A stretch of 64,000 nucleotides of DNA from Methanobacterium sp. (GCF_038562635.1 NZ_JBCFBO010000001.1:945869-1009868), one strand, 5' to 3'. Shown: positions 7,144-16,136, numbered from the stretch's first letter. Translations and numbers: made by a program. Notes: generated by a model from the sequence alone, not told the origin.

Positions 7144-8919
7144 TTACATTCCCCAATGAGGATTGTCCTTCCTTTTTATATCCAGTATTTCATTTAATAT
7201 TTCAAATTCATCCTCAGTAAGTTTGTTTTTAAGCTCAGACACAAGGATCTTATAGTGATTTTCAGGTATATCCACATAAAGGACATCCCCTTCATCAAAG
7301 TCCTTACCAAAAATTGCATCTTTTATGCTCATAGCAACTTTTTGCCCTTTGGATGCTGATTTTAAATTTTTTCCTTTATCCTGCATGCCTTCTACTTTTC
7401 CAACTCGTGCCCCATCTCCTCTAATTAAGCCATGATCCTGCTTAACTGTACCCGATAAGACTTCAATACCCGCTATTGCAGGTTTACTATTCCTGAATAT
7501 TAATTTAGGAATTATTCTAATTTTAGCTGGTTTTATTATAGCATCAAGCCATGCTTTTTTCTTTCTTTCTTCTGCAGCTTTTATCCATTCATCATAATCT
7601 TCTATCAATTGATAAATGATATTTGAGGAAAATAGCTTAATTTCAGAAGCTTTTATTTCTTCAGCTGCAGAAGGTAAAACTTTAACATTGAAAGCAATGA
7701 TAACTCCATAAAGAGGATCTTCATTTTTAACAATTGAAGCATCTACTACGTCTCTTCTAGAAATATCTCCAATATCTGCAGCTCTTATTGGAATTTTCAT
7801 GTCTTTAAGCAGATTCACAAGTGCTTCAAGTGAACCAAGTGTATCTGCCTTTACAACAATTCCAAGATCATCAGTATCTATCTTTATGTCTTCAATTTCT
7901 TTTAAAATTTCTTCTTTAACATGCTCAAAATCGCCCCTTGCAACACGCAGAGGTGATCCTGCCACTGCATTTTCAATGTTCGGAGCCACAATTTTAATAC
8001 CCGCAGCTGCAACAACTTCCTCGATCTTTTTAAACCGCTTTTTAGCTTCTCTTATCTCTTCAAGAGGATTTGGTTTTAAAAGAGATCTTATACGAGTAGT
8101 TATAACATCATTTAATGTCATGATGGCAATGGTATCATCTTTTTTCAGTATACCGTCGTAGATTACAGCATCTATGGTTACTCCGAGGCCAACTTCCTCT
8201 TTCACCTCAAGAATAGTTCCTTTTGCAGGAGCATCTTCTTCTATTTTGAGCTGTTCTTTTAGATACTGTTGAGCAAGTCCCATGAGCATAGCTAAAAGTT
8301 CAGGTACTCCTTCACCTGTTTTTGCACTTATAGGAACAATACTTATTTGTTTTGCAAAGTTGCTGATCCTATCAAATCTTTCAGATTCAAAGCCTTCTTC
8401 ATGTAAAATTCCAACTAGTTCATAGACACGGGTATCTAATTTTTCCTGTACACTTTGAGGTTGTTTAGGAAAAGTTTCTAAAAAAGGAGCCCTCTCATGT
8501 GTTTGCCATCCATATATTTTATCCATTTTATTTGCTGCAACAATAAATGGGGTTTTATACATCTTAAGAATATTTAAAGCTTCATAAGTTTGTGGTTTAA
8601 ATCCTTCATTTAAATCCACAATCAGTATGGCCACATCAGCAAGCGCCCCTCCTCTTTTACGAAGAGTTGTAAATGCCTCGTGTCCAGGAGTATCCACAAA
8701 GAAAAGCCCTGGAAGAGTCTCTTTGATGCCCAATTTTTTGAGAAATTCACCACCAATGTTTTCAACAACTTCTATTGGTACCTCTGTTGCTCCTATATGC
8801 TGAGTTATTCCCCCAGCTTCCTTTTGAGCAATTATACTACCTCTTATAAAATCTAAGAGTGTGGTTTTTCCGTGATCCACGTGTCCAAGCACTGAAACTA
8901 TTGGTGATCTAATTTTCAA
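7144..8919 (-). CDS. infB: translation initiation factor aIF5B (IF-2)
   Basis: The GTPase that promotes ribosomal subunit joining, homologue of eukaryotic eIF5B. The 591-residue product starts with the G domain (GHVDHGKT 12-19, DTPGH 76-80, ANKMD about 130). Domain II, the Rossmann-like domain III (ADTLGSLEAL region) and the C-terminal barrel domain IV follow. No intein is present. It follows ndk on the same strand with a short gap, as in other methanobacteria. Confidence 0.96.
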   Translation of the reverse strand: MKIRSPIVSVLGHVDHGKTTLLDFIRGSIIAQKEAGGITQHIGATEVPIEVVENIGGEFLKKLGIKETLPGLFFVDTPGHEAFTTLRKRGGALADVAILIVDLNEGFKPQTYEALNILKMYKTPFIVAANKMDKIYGWQTHERAPFLETFPKQPQSVQEKLDTRVYELVGILHEEGFESERFDRISNFAKQISIVPISAKTGEGVPELLAMLMGLAQQYLKEQLKIEEDAPAKGTILEVKEEVGLGVTIDAVIYDGILKKDDTIAIMTLNDVITTRIRSLLKPNPLEEIREAKKRFKKIEEVVAAAGIKIVAPNIENAVAGSPLRVARGDFEHVKEEILKEIEDIKIDTDDLGIVVKADTLGSLEALVNLLKDMKIPIRAADIGDISRRDVVDASIVKNEDPLYGVIIAFNVKVLPSAAEEIKASEIKLFSSNIIYQLIEDYDEWIKAAEERKKKAWLDAIIKPAKIRIIPKLIFRNSKPAIAGIEVLSGTVKQDHGLIRGDGARVGKVEGMQDKGKNLKSASKGQKVAMSIKDAIFGKDFDEGDVLYVDIPENHYKILVSELKNKLTEDEFEILNEILDIKRKDNPHWGM

Positions 8920-8953
8920 TTTTGACCTTCCTAAAATTAAAGATAATAAAAAT

Positions 8954-9406
8954 TTATTCGTATATCAAACTTTCATCAGGTAGAGCATATTCATTGATTT
9001 CAGAATCATTGAAAAATAATGCAATTTCCCTTTTTGCAGATGCTGGGGAGTCTGAAGCATGAATTATGTTTCTACCAGTATCAAGGGCATAATCCCCTCT
9101 TATAGTTCCAAGATCTGCTTCTTTTGGATTTGTAGCTCCAACCATTTTCCTGATAAGGCTTATACAATCATCGCCTTCAATTACCATTGCAAGAACTGGT
9201 GCTGATGTAATATAACTTACAAGATCATTAAAGAATGGTTTTTCTTTGTGTTCTCCATAGTGTTCTTTTGCAAGTTCTTCAGAAATATTCATCATTTTTA
9301 CAGCTACAAGTTTAAGACCGCGTTCTTCGAACCTGGTTAAAACTGTTCCCATGAGCCTTCTAAGTACCGCATCAGGTTTAAGCATTACAAAACTTCTTTC
9401 CATCAT
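8954..9406 (-). CDS. ndk: nucleoside diphosphate kinase
   Basis: Enzyme that equilibrates NTP and dNTP pools through a phosphohistidine intermediate. The 150-residue protein has the active-site motif NIIHASDS with H116, the ATP-binding KPDAVLRRLMG segment (10-20) and the TIRGDYA motif. Its ATG overlaps the stop of the eL24 gene by an ATGA, pointing to translational coupling within the eL8-eS28-eL24-ndk-infB operon. Confidence 0.96.
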   Translation of the reverse strand: MMERSFVMLKPDAVLRRLMGTVLTRFEERGLKLVAVKMMNISEELAKEHYGEHKEKPFFNDLVSYITSAPVLAMVIEGDDCISLIRKMVGATNPKEADLGTIRGDYALDTGRNIIHASDSPASAKREIALFFNDSEINEYALPDESLIYE

Positions 9407-9564
9407 TGTTTAACCCACTTAACCTTTCTTGGGACTCTTCCTAATTTAATCCTATTTTTTTCACATTTGCTGCTGCAGAAAAAAAACACAGTTCCGTCTT
9501 TTCTGACGTACATTTTTCCAGTACCTTGCTGTATTTCCTCTCCACAGAATGAACATGTTGCCAT
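9403..9564 (-). CDS. rpl24e: 50S ribosomal protein eL24
   Basis: A 53-residue large-subunit zinc protein starting MATCSFCGEEIQQGTGKMYV. The zinc ligands are C4, C7, C30 and C34, and the C-terminal RVPRKVKWVKQ tail is typical. The start is ATG at 9564, and the TGA at 9403-9405 overlaps the ndk start. It sits in the conserved archaeal string between eS28 and ndk. The length is normal for archaeal L24e. Confidence 0.93.
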   Translation of the reverse strand: MATCSFCGEEIQQGTGKMYVRKDGTVFFFCSSKCEKNRIKLGRVPRKVKWVKQ

Positions 9565-9581
9565 ATCAAACACCTTCCAAA

Positions 9582-9788
9582 TTATGGAGTACGGATCTCT
9601 TTAGCTTCTCTTATTGTATCGAGTAACATTAAGATGTCGCCTTCCCTTATAGGCCCCATAATATTTCTTGTTAATATTCTTCCTTTGTCTCTTCCTTCAA
9701 GTATCCTACATTTTACCTGCATGACCTCTCCAGTCATACCAGTTCTTTTAAGAACCTCAATTACTTCAGCAGGAGTTGCTTCTGCCAT
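9582..9788 (-). CDS. rps28e: 30S ribosomal protein eS28
   Basis: A 68-residue small-subunit OB-fold protein. The family hallmarks RTGMTGEVMQVKCRILEGRD and RNIMGPIREGDIL are present, with the conserved EAKEIR end. GGGTGAT lies upstream of the ATG (GGGTGATTATATGG). It is flanked by the eL8 and eL24 genes on the same strand, the standard archaeal arrangement. Confidence 0.95.
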   Translation of the reverse strand: MAEATPAEVIEVLKRTGMTGEVMQVKCRILEGRDKGRILTRNIMGPIREGDILMLLDTIREAKEIRTP

Positions 9789-9849
9789 ATAATCACCCTG
9801 AAATTATTAAAGTGAGAAAGGCTGTTGCCTTTTAAAAAGCTGTTACCTT

Positions 9850-9958
9850 TCTTAAAAAATCTATGATTTTTTGTGTTCAGAAAATGCTACGCATTTTCTT
9901 CAACCTCAAAAACTTTGTTTTTGGGTTCGGAAAACTACGTTTTCCTCAACTTAAAAAA
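9850..9958. repeat. triloop-palindrome cluster 3
   Basis: Between the eL8 and eS28 genes, inside the ribosomal operon, four hairpin units follow one another: AAAAAATC-tat-GATTTTTT, GAAAATGC-tac-GCATTTTC, CAAAAAC-ttt-GTTTTTG and GGAAAAC-tac-GTTTTCC. The second and fourth are framed by GTTC on the left and TCAAC on the right, the same frame as in cluster 10. The spacer is 3 nt in every unit. Confidence 0.75.
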
Positions 9959-9965
9959 AGTTAAA

Positions 9966-10337
9966 TTATTTTTTGAGTTCTTCGACTTTTTCAACAACTT
10001 CGTTGACTAAATCTTCAGCTTCACCTGCATCGGTTATGACTGCAGATGCAGTACCAACATTTAAACCTGCTGCTTCTCCTAATTCATCCTTAGTTGGGAT
10101 GTATACGTAAGGAGTTTCTTTTTCTTCAGCAAGGACAGGTAAGTGTGCTGCTATTTCTGGAGGATCGATATCCTCTGCTATAATTACTAATAACGCACTG
10201 CCTCTTTCTATGGCCTTGGTTACTTCGTTTGTTCCTTTTCCGACTTTACCGGTGTCTCTTGCAATTTCTAAAGCTTCAGCAGCTTTATCAGCTATTTCTT
10301 GTGGTACATCAAATTTCACATATATTGCTTTTGCCAT
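9966..10337 (-). CDS. rpl7ae: 50S ribosomal protein L7Ae (eL8)
   Basis: RNA-binding protein of the large subunit that also recognises kink-turns in box C/D and H/ACA guide RNAs. The 123-residue product reads MAKAIYVKFDVPQEIADKAA and contains the kink-turn binding core KGTNEVTKAIERG and the LVIIAEDIDPPEIAAHLP segment. I choose the ATG at 10337, because GGAGGT lies just upstream. The in-frame ATG at 10358 would place that site inside the gene. This is the first gene of the operon. Confidence 0.95.
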   Translation of the reverse strand: MAKAIYVKFDVPQEIADKAAEALEIARDTGKVGKGTNEVTKAIERGSALLVIIAEDIDPPEIAAHLPVLAEEKETPYVYIPTKDELGEAAGLNVGTASAVITDAGEAEDLVNEVVEKVEELKK

Positions 10338-10401
10338 GTAATTTACCTCCTTTTTCATCTGGTTTTTATACCATCCATCGGCATGATCTTAATTTCAACT
10401 T

Positions 10402-10416
10402 TTGTATATATAAAAG
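10402..10416 (-). promoter_or_regulatory. TATA-type promoter of the eL8 operon
   Basis: On the minus strand the sequence AAACTTTTATATATAC resembles an archaeal BRE plus TATA box. It lies about 70 bases upstream of the eL8 ATG, leaving room for a leader of roughly 40 bases that contains the GGAGGT site. It is the only strong TATA-like element before the ribosomal block. Confidence 0.5.
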
Positions 10417-10474
10417 TTTTTGCCAAATAGGATTTCAAAGCTTTGATATTATGCTTAAAATAGTAAAATTTTAA

Positions 10475-10705
10475 AGCACTCAAAAACCTGTGGTTTTTGA
10501 TACCTCAAAATCTTTGATTTTTTATGTTTAAAATCGTAAGACTTTAAAGCTTGCAAAATTTCTAATTTTGCATGTTTACGAAATGAAGTTTCGTAACCGC
10601 AAAACGAAGCAGGCAAAAAACCTACGGTTTTTTGTTGCGCCAAAATTATAAATTTTGACAGTTTTGCATGCCCCCGAAAAAATTTAAAAATTTTTTCGAC
10701 AGCTT
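10475..10705. repeat. triloop-palindrome cluster 4
   Basis: At least seven hairpin units lie upstream of the eL8 promoter. They include TCAAAAACC-tgt-GGTTTTTGA, AAAATC-ttt-GATTTT, GCAAAATT-tct-AATTTTGC, CAAAAAACC-tac-GGTTTTTTG and CAAAATT-ata-AATTTTG, plus CGAAAAAATTT with its complement around 10676-10699. Short linkers join them. The rest of the gap to 10942 is AT-rich, with no gene that I can see. Confidence 0.8.
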
Positions 10706-10942
10706 ATAAAATGTAGTTTCAATCTAAAATAGTTTTAATTAAAAAACATTAGAAGAACTAGTATATAATAGATATAAGATCATCACTTATATACTTTGTT
10801 GTACTCCTATATAACAAAATAACCAGATAGAATATTAGTTTTAGAAGAAAATAAACCATTAAATCAAGTTAAATTCAATAACCAATATTATCAAAAAATA
10901 TCTTCAAGTTTAAATTAGAATACTAGTTTTTCAAAACCAAAA

Positions 10943-11623
10943 TCATATCCCATTATACAAACGCTCTCCAAGAGAAGATGGTAATTTTTCATCCCCAATA
11001 GCCGCAGCAACTTTATCTATATCATATTTAATTCTATAAATCTTAACTTCTTTAGCAGGTACATCTAAAAAAGCAAATGATGCTCTACTATCACCATCTC
11101 GCGGTTGGCCAACACTTCCAGGATTAAAAACAAGTTTATTTCCAAATTTTTTTATAAAAGGCACATGAGTATGACCCATTATCAAAATATCTACATTTTC
11201 AGATTCAAGAAAAGATTTTAACGTAGAATCAGGAGTAGATGGAAAAATATATTCACTTATTGGATCTCTGGGACTGCCATGAACCATTATAATATTTAGA
11301 TTATCTATTTTAATCTGGATTTTACGTTTTAAATTACGTAAGAATTCAATATTTTTATCTTTTATAACTTTCCTTGTCCAATCCATTGCCTCTTTTGCAT
11401 AAGGATTAAATCCACTTACATCTCCAGTTACACATGCAAGATCATGGTTTCCAGTTACAGAAATAGCTTTTAGTTGCCTAAGTTTTTCAATACATTCATT
11501 AGGTTGGGCGTAATATCCAACAATATCTCCACAGCACATGATCCTGTCAGAATCTATCTTTTCAAGTACCGTTTCGAGAGCATCTAAATTGCTATGTATG
11601 TCAGAAATAACAGGTAAAATCAT
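10943..11623 (-). CDS. metallophosphoesterase (YfcE/MJ0936 type)
   Basis: A calcineurin-like phosphodiesterase of 226 residues. The two-metal site is built from SDIHSNLDALE (D8, H10), CCGDIVGYYAQP, VTGNHDLA, VHGSPRDP and MGHTHVPF, all present in order. Small archaeal members of this family hydrolyse model phosphodiesters, but the in vivo substrate is unknown. The gene stands alone between the eL8 region and the histone gene. Confidence 0.85.
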   Translation of the reverse strand: MILPVISDIHSNLDALETVLEKIDSDRIMCCGDIVGYYAQPNECIEKLRQLKAISVTGNHDLACVTGDVSGFNPYAKEAMDWTRKVIKDKNIEFLRNLKRKIQIKIDNLNIIMVHGSPRDPISEYIFPSTPDSTLKSFLESENVDILIMGHTHVPFIKKFGNKLVFNPGSVGQPRDGDSRASFAFLDVPAKEVKIYRIKYDIDKVAAAIGDEKLPSSLGERLYNGI

Positions 11624-11690
11624 AGAGAAATTAATAAAAAATAACGGCTAATATAATATAAAAAACAAATAAAGAAAATGGTTAAAAGGA

Positions 11691-11897
11691 TTATAACCTT
11701 TTAACAGCTAATTCGACATCTGATGCTTTGACGGTTTTCCTTCCAGCGTGTTTTGCGAGTTTAACAGCTTCTGAAGCTATTACTTCTCCTTTTTCTTCTA
11801 AAGCTTTAGCTAAAGCTTCCCTTGCGTCGTCACTAACTCTTTCCGCACCAGCGTTTTTTATTATTCTTCCAATTGGAGCAATTGGTAATTCAGCCAT
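11691..11897 (-). CDS. archaeal histone, HMf/HMt family
   Basis: A 68-residue histone-fold protein (MAELPIAPIGRIIKNAGAER) that dimerises and wraps DNA, about 30 bp per dimer in this family. The three-helix fold, the RVSDDA loop and the KHAGRKTVKASDVELA end are all present. I use the ATG at 11897, which has GAGGTGAT upstream. A TTG two codons earlier overlaps that site. A TATA element lies about 50-60 bases upstream, and a 30-bp periodic repeat array lies beyond it. Confidence 0.95.
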   Translation of the reverse strand: MAELPIAPIGRIIKNAGAERVSDDAREALAKALEEKGEVIASEAVKLAKHAGRKTVKASDVELAVKRL

Positions 11898-11945
11898 AAA
11901 CAATCACCTCATTTTTATTTGTTATTATAAAGTGTTCGAATACTC

Positions 11946-11962
11946 CTATATATATTTATCGT
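11946..11962 (-). promoter_or_regulatory. TATA-type promoter of the histone gene
   Basis: The minus strand reads CGATAAATATATATAGGAG about 50-60 bases before the histone ATG. This gives a predicted leader of roughly 25-30 bases that still contains the GAGGTGAT ribosome binding site. The spacing is typical for a strong archaeal promoter. Confidence 0.5.
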
Positions 11963-11986
11963 TTTTTTCTATGATTATTTGAAAAT

Positions 11987-12120
11987 CCATATGGTTTTTG
12001 GCCAGTTGAAGTCGATCCATATGATAACTGGTCACCACAATTTAAACCATATGATTTTTTGACCTACTTAACCAAATTATATGATACTTGCTCATGGAAA
12101 CATAAACACTATGATTTTGA
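11987..12120. repeat. five-copy array with an exact 30-bp period upstream of the histone gene
   Basis: The heptamer ATATGAT or a one- or two-base variant recurs at exactly 30-bp steps (cores beginning near 11989, 12019, 12049, 12079 and 12109). It is usually preceded by an A-rich run and CC, and followed by TTTG or CTGG and a C-rich step. Bases between the cores are only loosely conserved. A sixth, out-of-phase ATGAT lies 20 bp before the first copy, toward the histone promoter. No coding potential is seen. Confidence 0.6.
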
Positions 12121-12190
12121 GTGTACCAAAAAAGAATCCGCGAAAAAGATAAGTTAAATTTAGTTAAAAAAAAAGCTGTGGGGAAATTAA

Positions 12191-13387
12191 TTATCCCTGG
12201 CTTAAAATACGAGAAAGCTCATTAATATCCGCGTCAATTTCAACAGGTTTTACACATGCATCTATAGCAGTATTAGGGTCTTTTAATAGATGTCCAGTTA
12301 CAATACACACTACCTGCTCATTTTTATCCACTTCGCCATTTTCTACAAGCTTTTTAAGGCCTGCAATGGACGCTGCAGATGCCGGCTCTACCCCAATTCC
12401 CTCGGTTCTTGCAAGTAATTTCTGAGCGCTTAAAATCTCTTCATCAGTTACAGTTTCTGCAAAACCATTAGATTCATTTATTGCTCGAATAGCTTTTAAA
12501 GCACTTACAGGTGCACCTATACGTATTGCAGTTGCAATAGTTTCAGGATTTTCAAAAGGAACAATATCTTTTTTATTTTCACGTATTGCCCTGACGATTG
12601 GCGCTGCACCTTCAGCCTGAATTCCAGTCATCATTGGCAGGTCTTCCATAAATCCTGCCCTGTGGAATTCATTAATCCCTTTCCATATGGCGGAGATGTT
12701 ACCCGCATTTCCAACCGGCAAAATAATCCTATCTGGCGATTTCCATCCAAGATCATCCACAATTTCAAATCCAATTGATTTTTGCCCTTCTAATCTAAAT
12801 GGATTTACTGAATTTAAAAGATACAATTTACCTTCAAGTGCGAGTGCGGTTACAGTTTCCAGGGCTTCATCAAAGTTACCTCTAATCGATAGAACTTCAG
12901 CACCGTGGAACATGGCCTGAGCAAGTTTTCCAAGAGCCACTTTTCCAGAAGGTAAGAGCACTACACATCTTAATCCAGCTCTTGCTGCATAAGCTGCAAG
13001 AGATGCAGATGTATTCCCAGTAGATGCACATCCAACAGTGCTTACTCCAAGTTCCATGGCTTTTGTTATTCCAACACTCATTCCCCTATCTTTAAAACTT
13101 CCAGTTGGATTTGAGCCTTCTACTTTAACGTAAAGTTCTACGCCAAGTTCTTCACCAAGCTTATCACATTTACAAAATGGAGTTCCCCCTTCTTCAAGGG
13201 TTACAATTCTAGCTGGATCTACAGGCATGAATTCCTTATATTTCCACATAGTAGATTTTCTACAATTAAAAACATCTTTCGAAACGTCAGGTTCACATGT
13301 GACTTCCAATATTGAGCCGCATTCTTTACAGGTGTATATTATTTCACCTAAATCGTATTCTGCTCCGCAAGTTATACATTTTATCAT
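12191..13387 (-). CDS. thrC: threonine synthase
   Basis: PLP enzyme that converts O-phosphohomoserine to threonine. The 398-residue product begins with a zinc-ribbon-like segment (C4, C7, C20, C23), common in archaeal threonine synthases. It has the PLP-lysine motif NPTGSFKDRG with K99 and the phosphate-binding GNAGN loop. The start has GGAGG upstream. It stands alone between the histone region and the ABC exporter. Confidence 0.93.
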   Translation of the reverse strand: MIKCITCGAEYDLGEIIYTCKECGSILEVTCEPDVSKDVFNCRKSTMWKYKEFMPVDPARIVTLEEGGTPFCKCDKLGEELGVELYVKVEGSNPTGSFKDRGMSVGITKAMELGVSTVGCASTGNTSASLAAYAARAGLRCVVLLPSGKVALGKLAQAMFHGAEVLSIRGNFDEALETVTALALEGKLYLLNSVNPFRLEGQKSIGFEIVDDLGWKSPDRIILPVGNAGNISAIWKGINEFHRAGFMEDLPMMTGIQAEGAAPIVRAIRENKKDIVPFENPETIATAIRIGAPVSALKAIRAINESNGFAETVTDEEILSAQKLLARTEGIGVEPASAASIAGLKKLVENGEVDKNEQVVCIVTGHLLKDPNTAIDACVKPVEIDADINELSRILSQG

Positions 13388-13606
13388 AAATAGCCTCCAA
13401 TGGGTTTGACCATTTTAGTCTGATTAAAGTAATAAAAACAACATATTACACAATCTATAATTGAGTATAAAATTTCTAATTCTTAAATATTCCCATGGTA
13501 TAAATAAACAATGAAAAAATGCATAATTAATTAGTACTTTTTTTAATTTCACTGTTTTCTAAACTTAATTAAAATTTTCTCCATTAATCTAATCTCTTTT
13601 ATGTAT

Positions 13607-14338
13607 TCACTTCCATTTTGTGAGTATCTCGTCCCTGCTGAAAGTGGCCTTACTTATGTAAAATAAAGCTGCATCAATAATGAAGAGGGTTACTGATATT
13701 AAAAATAGTGTGGTAATGCTAAGTGATATGGTATTTGCTACAATTAAGAAGTACACACCCATAAATGGTATAAACAAAAGAAATGCAAGTTGATTTGCAG
13801 TTCTCACATCATTAACCCTTGAAGATATAATAACATTTAGTTGAATGCTTAAAATAGATGAAAGAGGAACTGCCAAGAGCAGAATAAACACCATACTCCA
13901 ATTAGGGAAGAAAAGATAACCAATAATATTATACGTGAATGCATCTATAAGCACCATGAAAATAATAGAACTGACATATATCACACAAATACATGGAAGG
14001 AATGAAGCTATGGTCTTTCCAAACAAAAGTTCAGCGTCAGTTGTGGGCGTTGCCAGAAGCGGTTCTAAACTTTTCTCAATTTTTTCGCCTAAAATACTGT
14101 ACGATGCAAGGGTACTTGGAATGATATAAGCTAGTATAACATAGAAATATGAAAATGCATTCATCAATATTATAATTTCATCTGTCGGAGCATCAGGCCT
14201 AATCATAAACTGGATAACCAGAGGTAAGCCAATTGACATTAAGAGAGGAACAACTATCAAAGAGTATATAATACGTTTCTTTCTACGGAATATGCTGAAG
14301 TCCTTGGTTGCTATGACCCATGATTTCCAGAGCTGCAT
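13607..14338 (-). CDS. ABC-2 type exporter permease
   Basis: Integral membrane subunit of 243 residues with about six hydrophobic segments. A cytoplasmic stretch contains GEKIEKSLEPLLATPTTDAE, the typical ABC-2 coupling region. It directly follows its ATP-binding partner with no spacing, so the two form one transporter. The substrate cannot be told from the sequence. The context (SpoIIM-like membrane protein upstream) resembles exporter clusters of unknown cargo in methanobacteria. Confidence 0.85.
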   Translation of the reverse strand: MQLWKSWVIATKDFSIFRRKKRIIYSLIVVPLLMSIGLPLVIQFMIRPDAPTDEIIILMNAFSYFYVILAYIIPSTLASYSILGEKIEKSLEPLLATPTTDAELLFGKTIASFLPCICVIYVSSIIFMVLIDAFTYNIIGYLFFPNWSMVFILLLAVPLSSILSIQLNVIISSRVNDVRTANQLAFLLFIPFMGVYFLIVANTISLSITTLFLISVTLFIIDAALFYISKATFSRDEILTKWK

Positions 14339-15256
14339 TTAATCTCCCCTCACAAATTTCAGGTAAGCATCTTCCAGAGTTGGACTTAGCTTGGTAACAT
14401 ATTGAACCTGACCGCCAGCGCCCACCACTGCATCTACAACGATCGGATTCTCTTTTTCAGGATTAACTAGATCAATAATTAGCTTATTATTATCTGTTAT
14501 GATATTTTTTAGCGGTAATTTATCTAATGCTCTTAGAATTTTATCAGTTATCTGTTCTAATTGAATTACTGTTTTATTTCCCCAAACTGATTCTTCTAAT
14601 TTTTCAGGAGTATCTATTACCATCAGTTTAGTGTTGAATATTCCAATTTTGTCACATGTTCGCTGCGCTTCATCAAGATTATGGGTATTTATGAAGATAG
14701 TTTTCTTCTCCTTTTTCAGCTCAAGTATGAAATCCCTGACCGTCTTTGATGACTCAGGGTCTAAATTTGCCGTTGGCTCGTCCAGGAATAATATCTCAGG
14801 ATCATGGATAAGGGCACGTGCTATAGCCAGTTTTTGTTTCATTCCTTTAGAAAATGTCCCAACTGCCGCTTCTCTTTTATCCCAAAGTCCTAACATCTTA
14901 AGAAAATGTTTAATGTTTTCTTTTCTTTGATTCTCTGTGCATTCGTATAATTTCCCATAAAAATCAAGGTTCTTATAAGCAGTTAAGTCATCATACAAAC
15001 TCACATTTTCAGGAAGCAGACCAATAATCTTCCTGATCTTCAAGGAATCCGCATCATCATTTATATCATAACCTGCTATCCTGGCATCCCCACTGGTTTT
15101 TGATATAAGGCAGCTGAGCATCCTCATTGTAGTAGTTTTTCCCGCACCATTTGGCCCTAGGAAACCAAAAATCTCTCCTTGATCAACATGCAAGGTAAGA
15201 TTATCTACCGCAGTAAACGTGCCAAACTTCTTTGTAAGATTTTCCGCATCGATCAA
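14339..15256 (-). CDS. ABC transporter ATP-binding protein
   Basis: ATPase subunit of the adjacent exporter. The 305-residue product has Walker A GPNGAGKTT (about 34-42), the signature FSKGMKQKLA (about 135-144), Walker B EILFLDEP (about 154-161) and the switch histidine in NTHNLDEA. The C-terminal extension of about 90 residues is typical of the DrrA/NatA group. Its stop abuts the permease start. Confidence 0.93.
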   Translation of the reverse strand: MIDAENLTKKFGTFTAVDNLTLHVDQGEIFGFLGPNGAGKTTTMRMLSCLISKTSGDARIAGYDINDDADSLKIRKIIGLLPENVSLYDDLTAYKNLDFYGKLYECTENQRKENIKHFLKMLGLWDKREAAVGTFSKGMKQKLAIARALIHDPEILFLDEPTANLDPESSKTVRDFILELKKEKKTIFINTHNLDEAQRTCDKIGIFNTKLMVIDTPEKLEESVWGNKTVIQLEQITDKILRALDKLPLKNIITDNNKLIIDLVNPEKENPIVVDAVVGAGGQVQYVTKLSPTLEDAYLKFVRGD

Positions 15257-15485
15257 AGTGCATCATCTCAATTTTATTTTTAAATGGATTTTTAACCATC
15301 AAAAATAAGAATATATGAATTTTTATGCAACTTATATTATGTAACCAATTTGAAGTCTTCTTTTGATATATTTTTCTATTTTAGTCTTATATTCAGATAG
15401 TCCTTTAGAAAAGATCATTGAGTAACAGTTCAGCAGATCCTAAACTCCATAAAAAAGTTAAGATATAAAATTAGTCCAATATGCA

Positions 15486-16136
15486 TTAAATTATGCCTTT
15501 AACATAAGATGCCCATGCAATGGTAAAATTAGCCTCAATGATTGCTGCAATAAAGATTAGTACTGCTGCAATTATAAATAGGACCAGAGATTCTTTAAAT
15601 TCATCATAATTTATGTTTAATATCTGCCCTATTTGGTCTCCTACTGGCATGTACTTTTTCATATGGGTCAGATCACTTATAATATGAATAACACAGCTTG
15701 CAAGCCTGAAACCAGCTGCACCTGCTATGATAATACCTGCAATCTCAAACACGCCGTGAGGGAGAGTATAAAGTATGAAGTCACCAATAACAAACTTTGA
15801 AGCGACATATCCAATAAAAAGTCCATTAAATACTAAATAAACCAGTGAAACTACACCAAATATAATTCCCCCAGCATAGATAAAAAATGCAATTTTAATA
15901 TTATTTGCAAATATAGAAAGCGTGGTAAGTTTTATCTGACCGTTATTTACGCCTTCTTTAAGAGATTTCAAAGTACCTGACAAGAGATGATCCATTACTC
16001 CTGATAAAAAATAGCCTGCAAACATAGACGCGAAAAATATGAATGCTGATGCTATCAAGAACATTTCGTTTCGTTTATATAAACCAGTAAAAAATCCATG
16101 ATGTCTCTCTTCTTTTGAAAATCTTTTTTCTAACAT
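15486..16136 (-). CDS. SpoIIM-like (stage II sporulation protein M, DUF95) membrane protein
   Basis: A 216-residue membrane protein with about five transmembrane helices and the family motif LPHGVFEIAGIIIAGAAGFR in the middle. Archaea do not sporulate. The DUF95 family occurs near ABC exporters and may act in membrane organisation, but its role here is unknown. The start overlaps the end of trpS by a few bases, so the two are probably co-transcribed. Confidence 0.85.
   Translation of the reverse strand: MLEKRFSKEERHHGFFTGLYKRNEMFLIASAFIFFASMFAGYFLSGVMDHLLSGTLKSLKEGVNNGQIKLTTLSIFANNIKIAFFIYAGGIIFGVVSLVYLVFNGLFIGYVASKFVIGDFILYTLPHGVFEIAGIIIAGAAGFRLASCVIHIISDLTHMKKYMPVGDQIGQILNINYDEFKESLVLFIIAAVLIFIAAIIEANFTIAWASYVKGII

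Noticed and set aside
10455..10643. 62-codon minus-strand open frame
   Set aside because: It lies entirely in palindrome cluster 4, and its residues are direct translations of the hairpin arms. It has no ribosome binding site.
11987..12120. CRISPR array
   Set aside because: The period is a constant 30 bp, but only about 7-9 bases per unit are conserved and there are no distinct repeat and spacer blocks. No cas genes are in the window.
12191..13387. Possible assignment of thrC as cysteate or cystathionine synthase
   Set aside because: Threonine synthase motifs and the N-terminal zinc-ribbon fit ThrC better, but paralogues exist in methanogens and a phylogeny would settle it.
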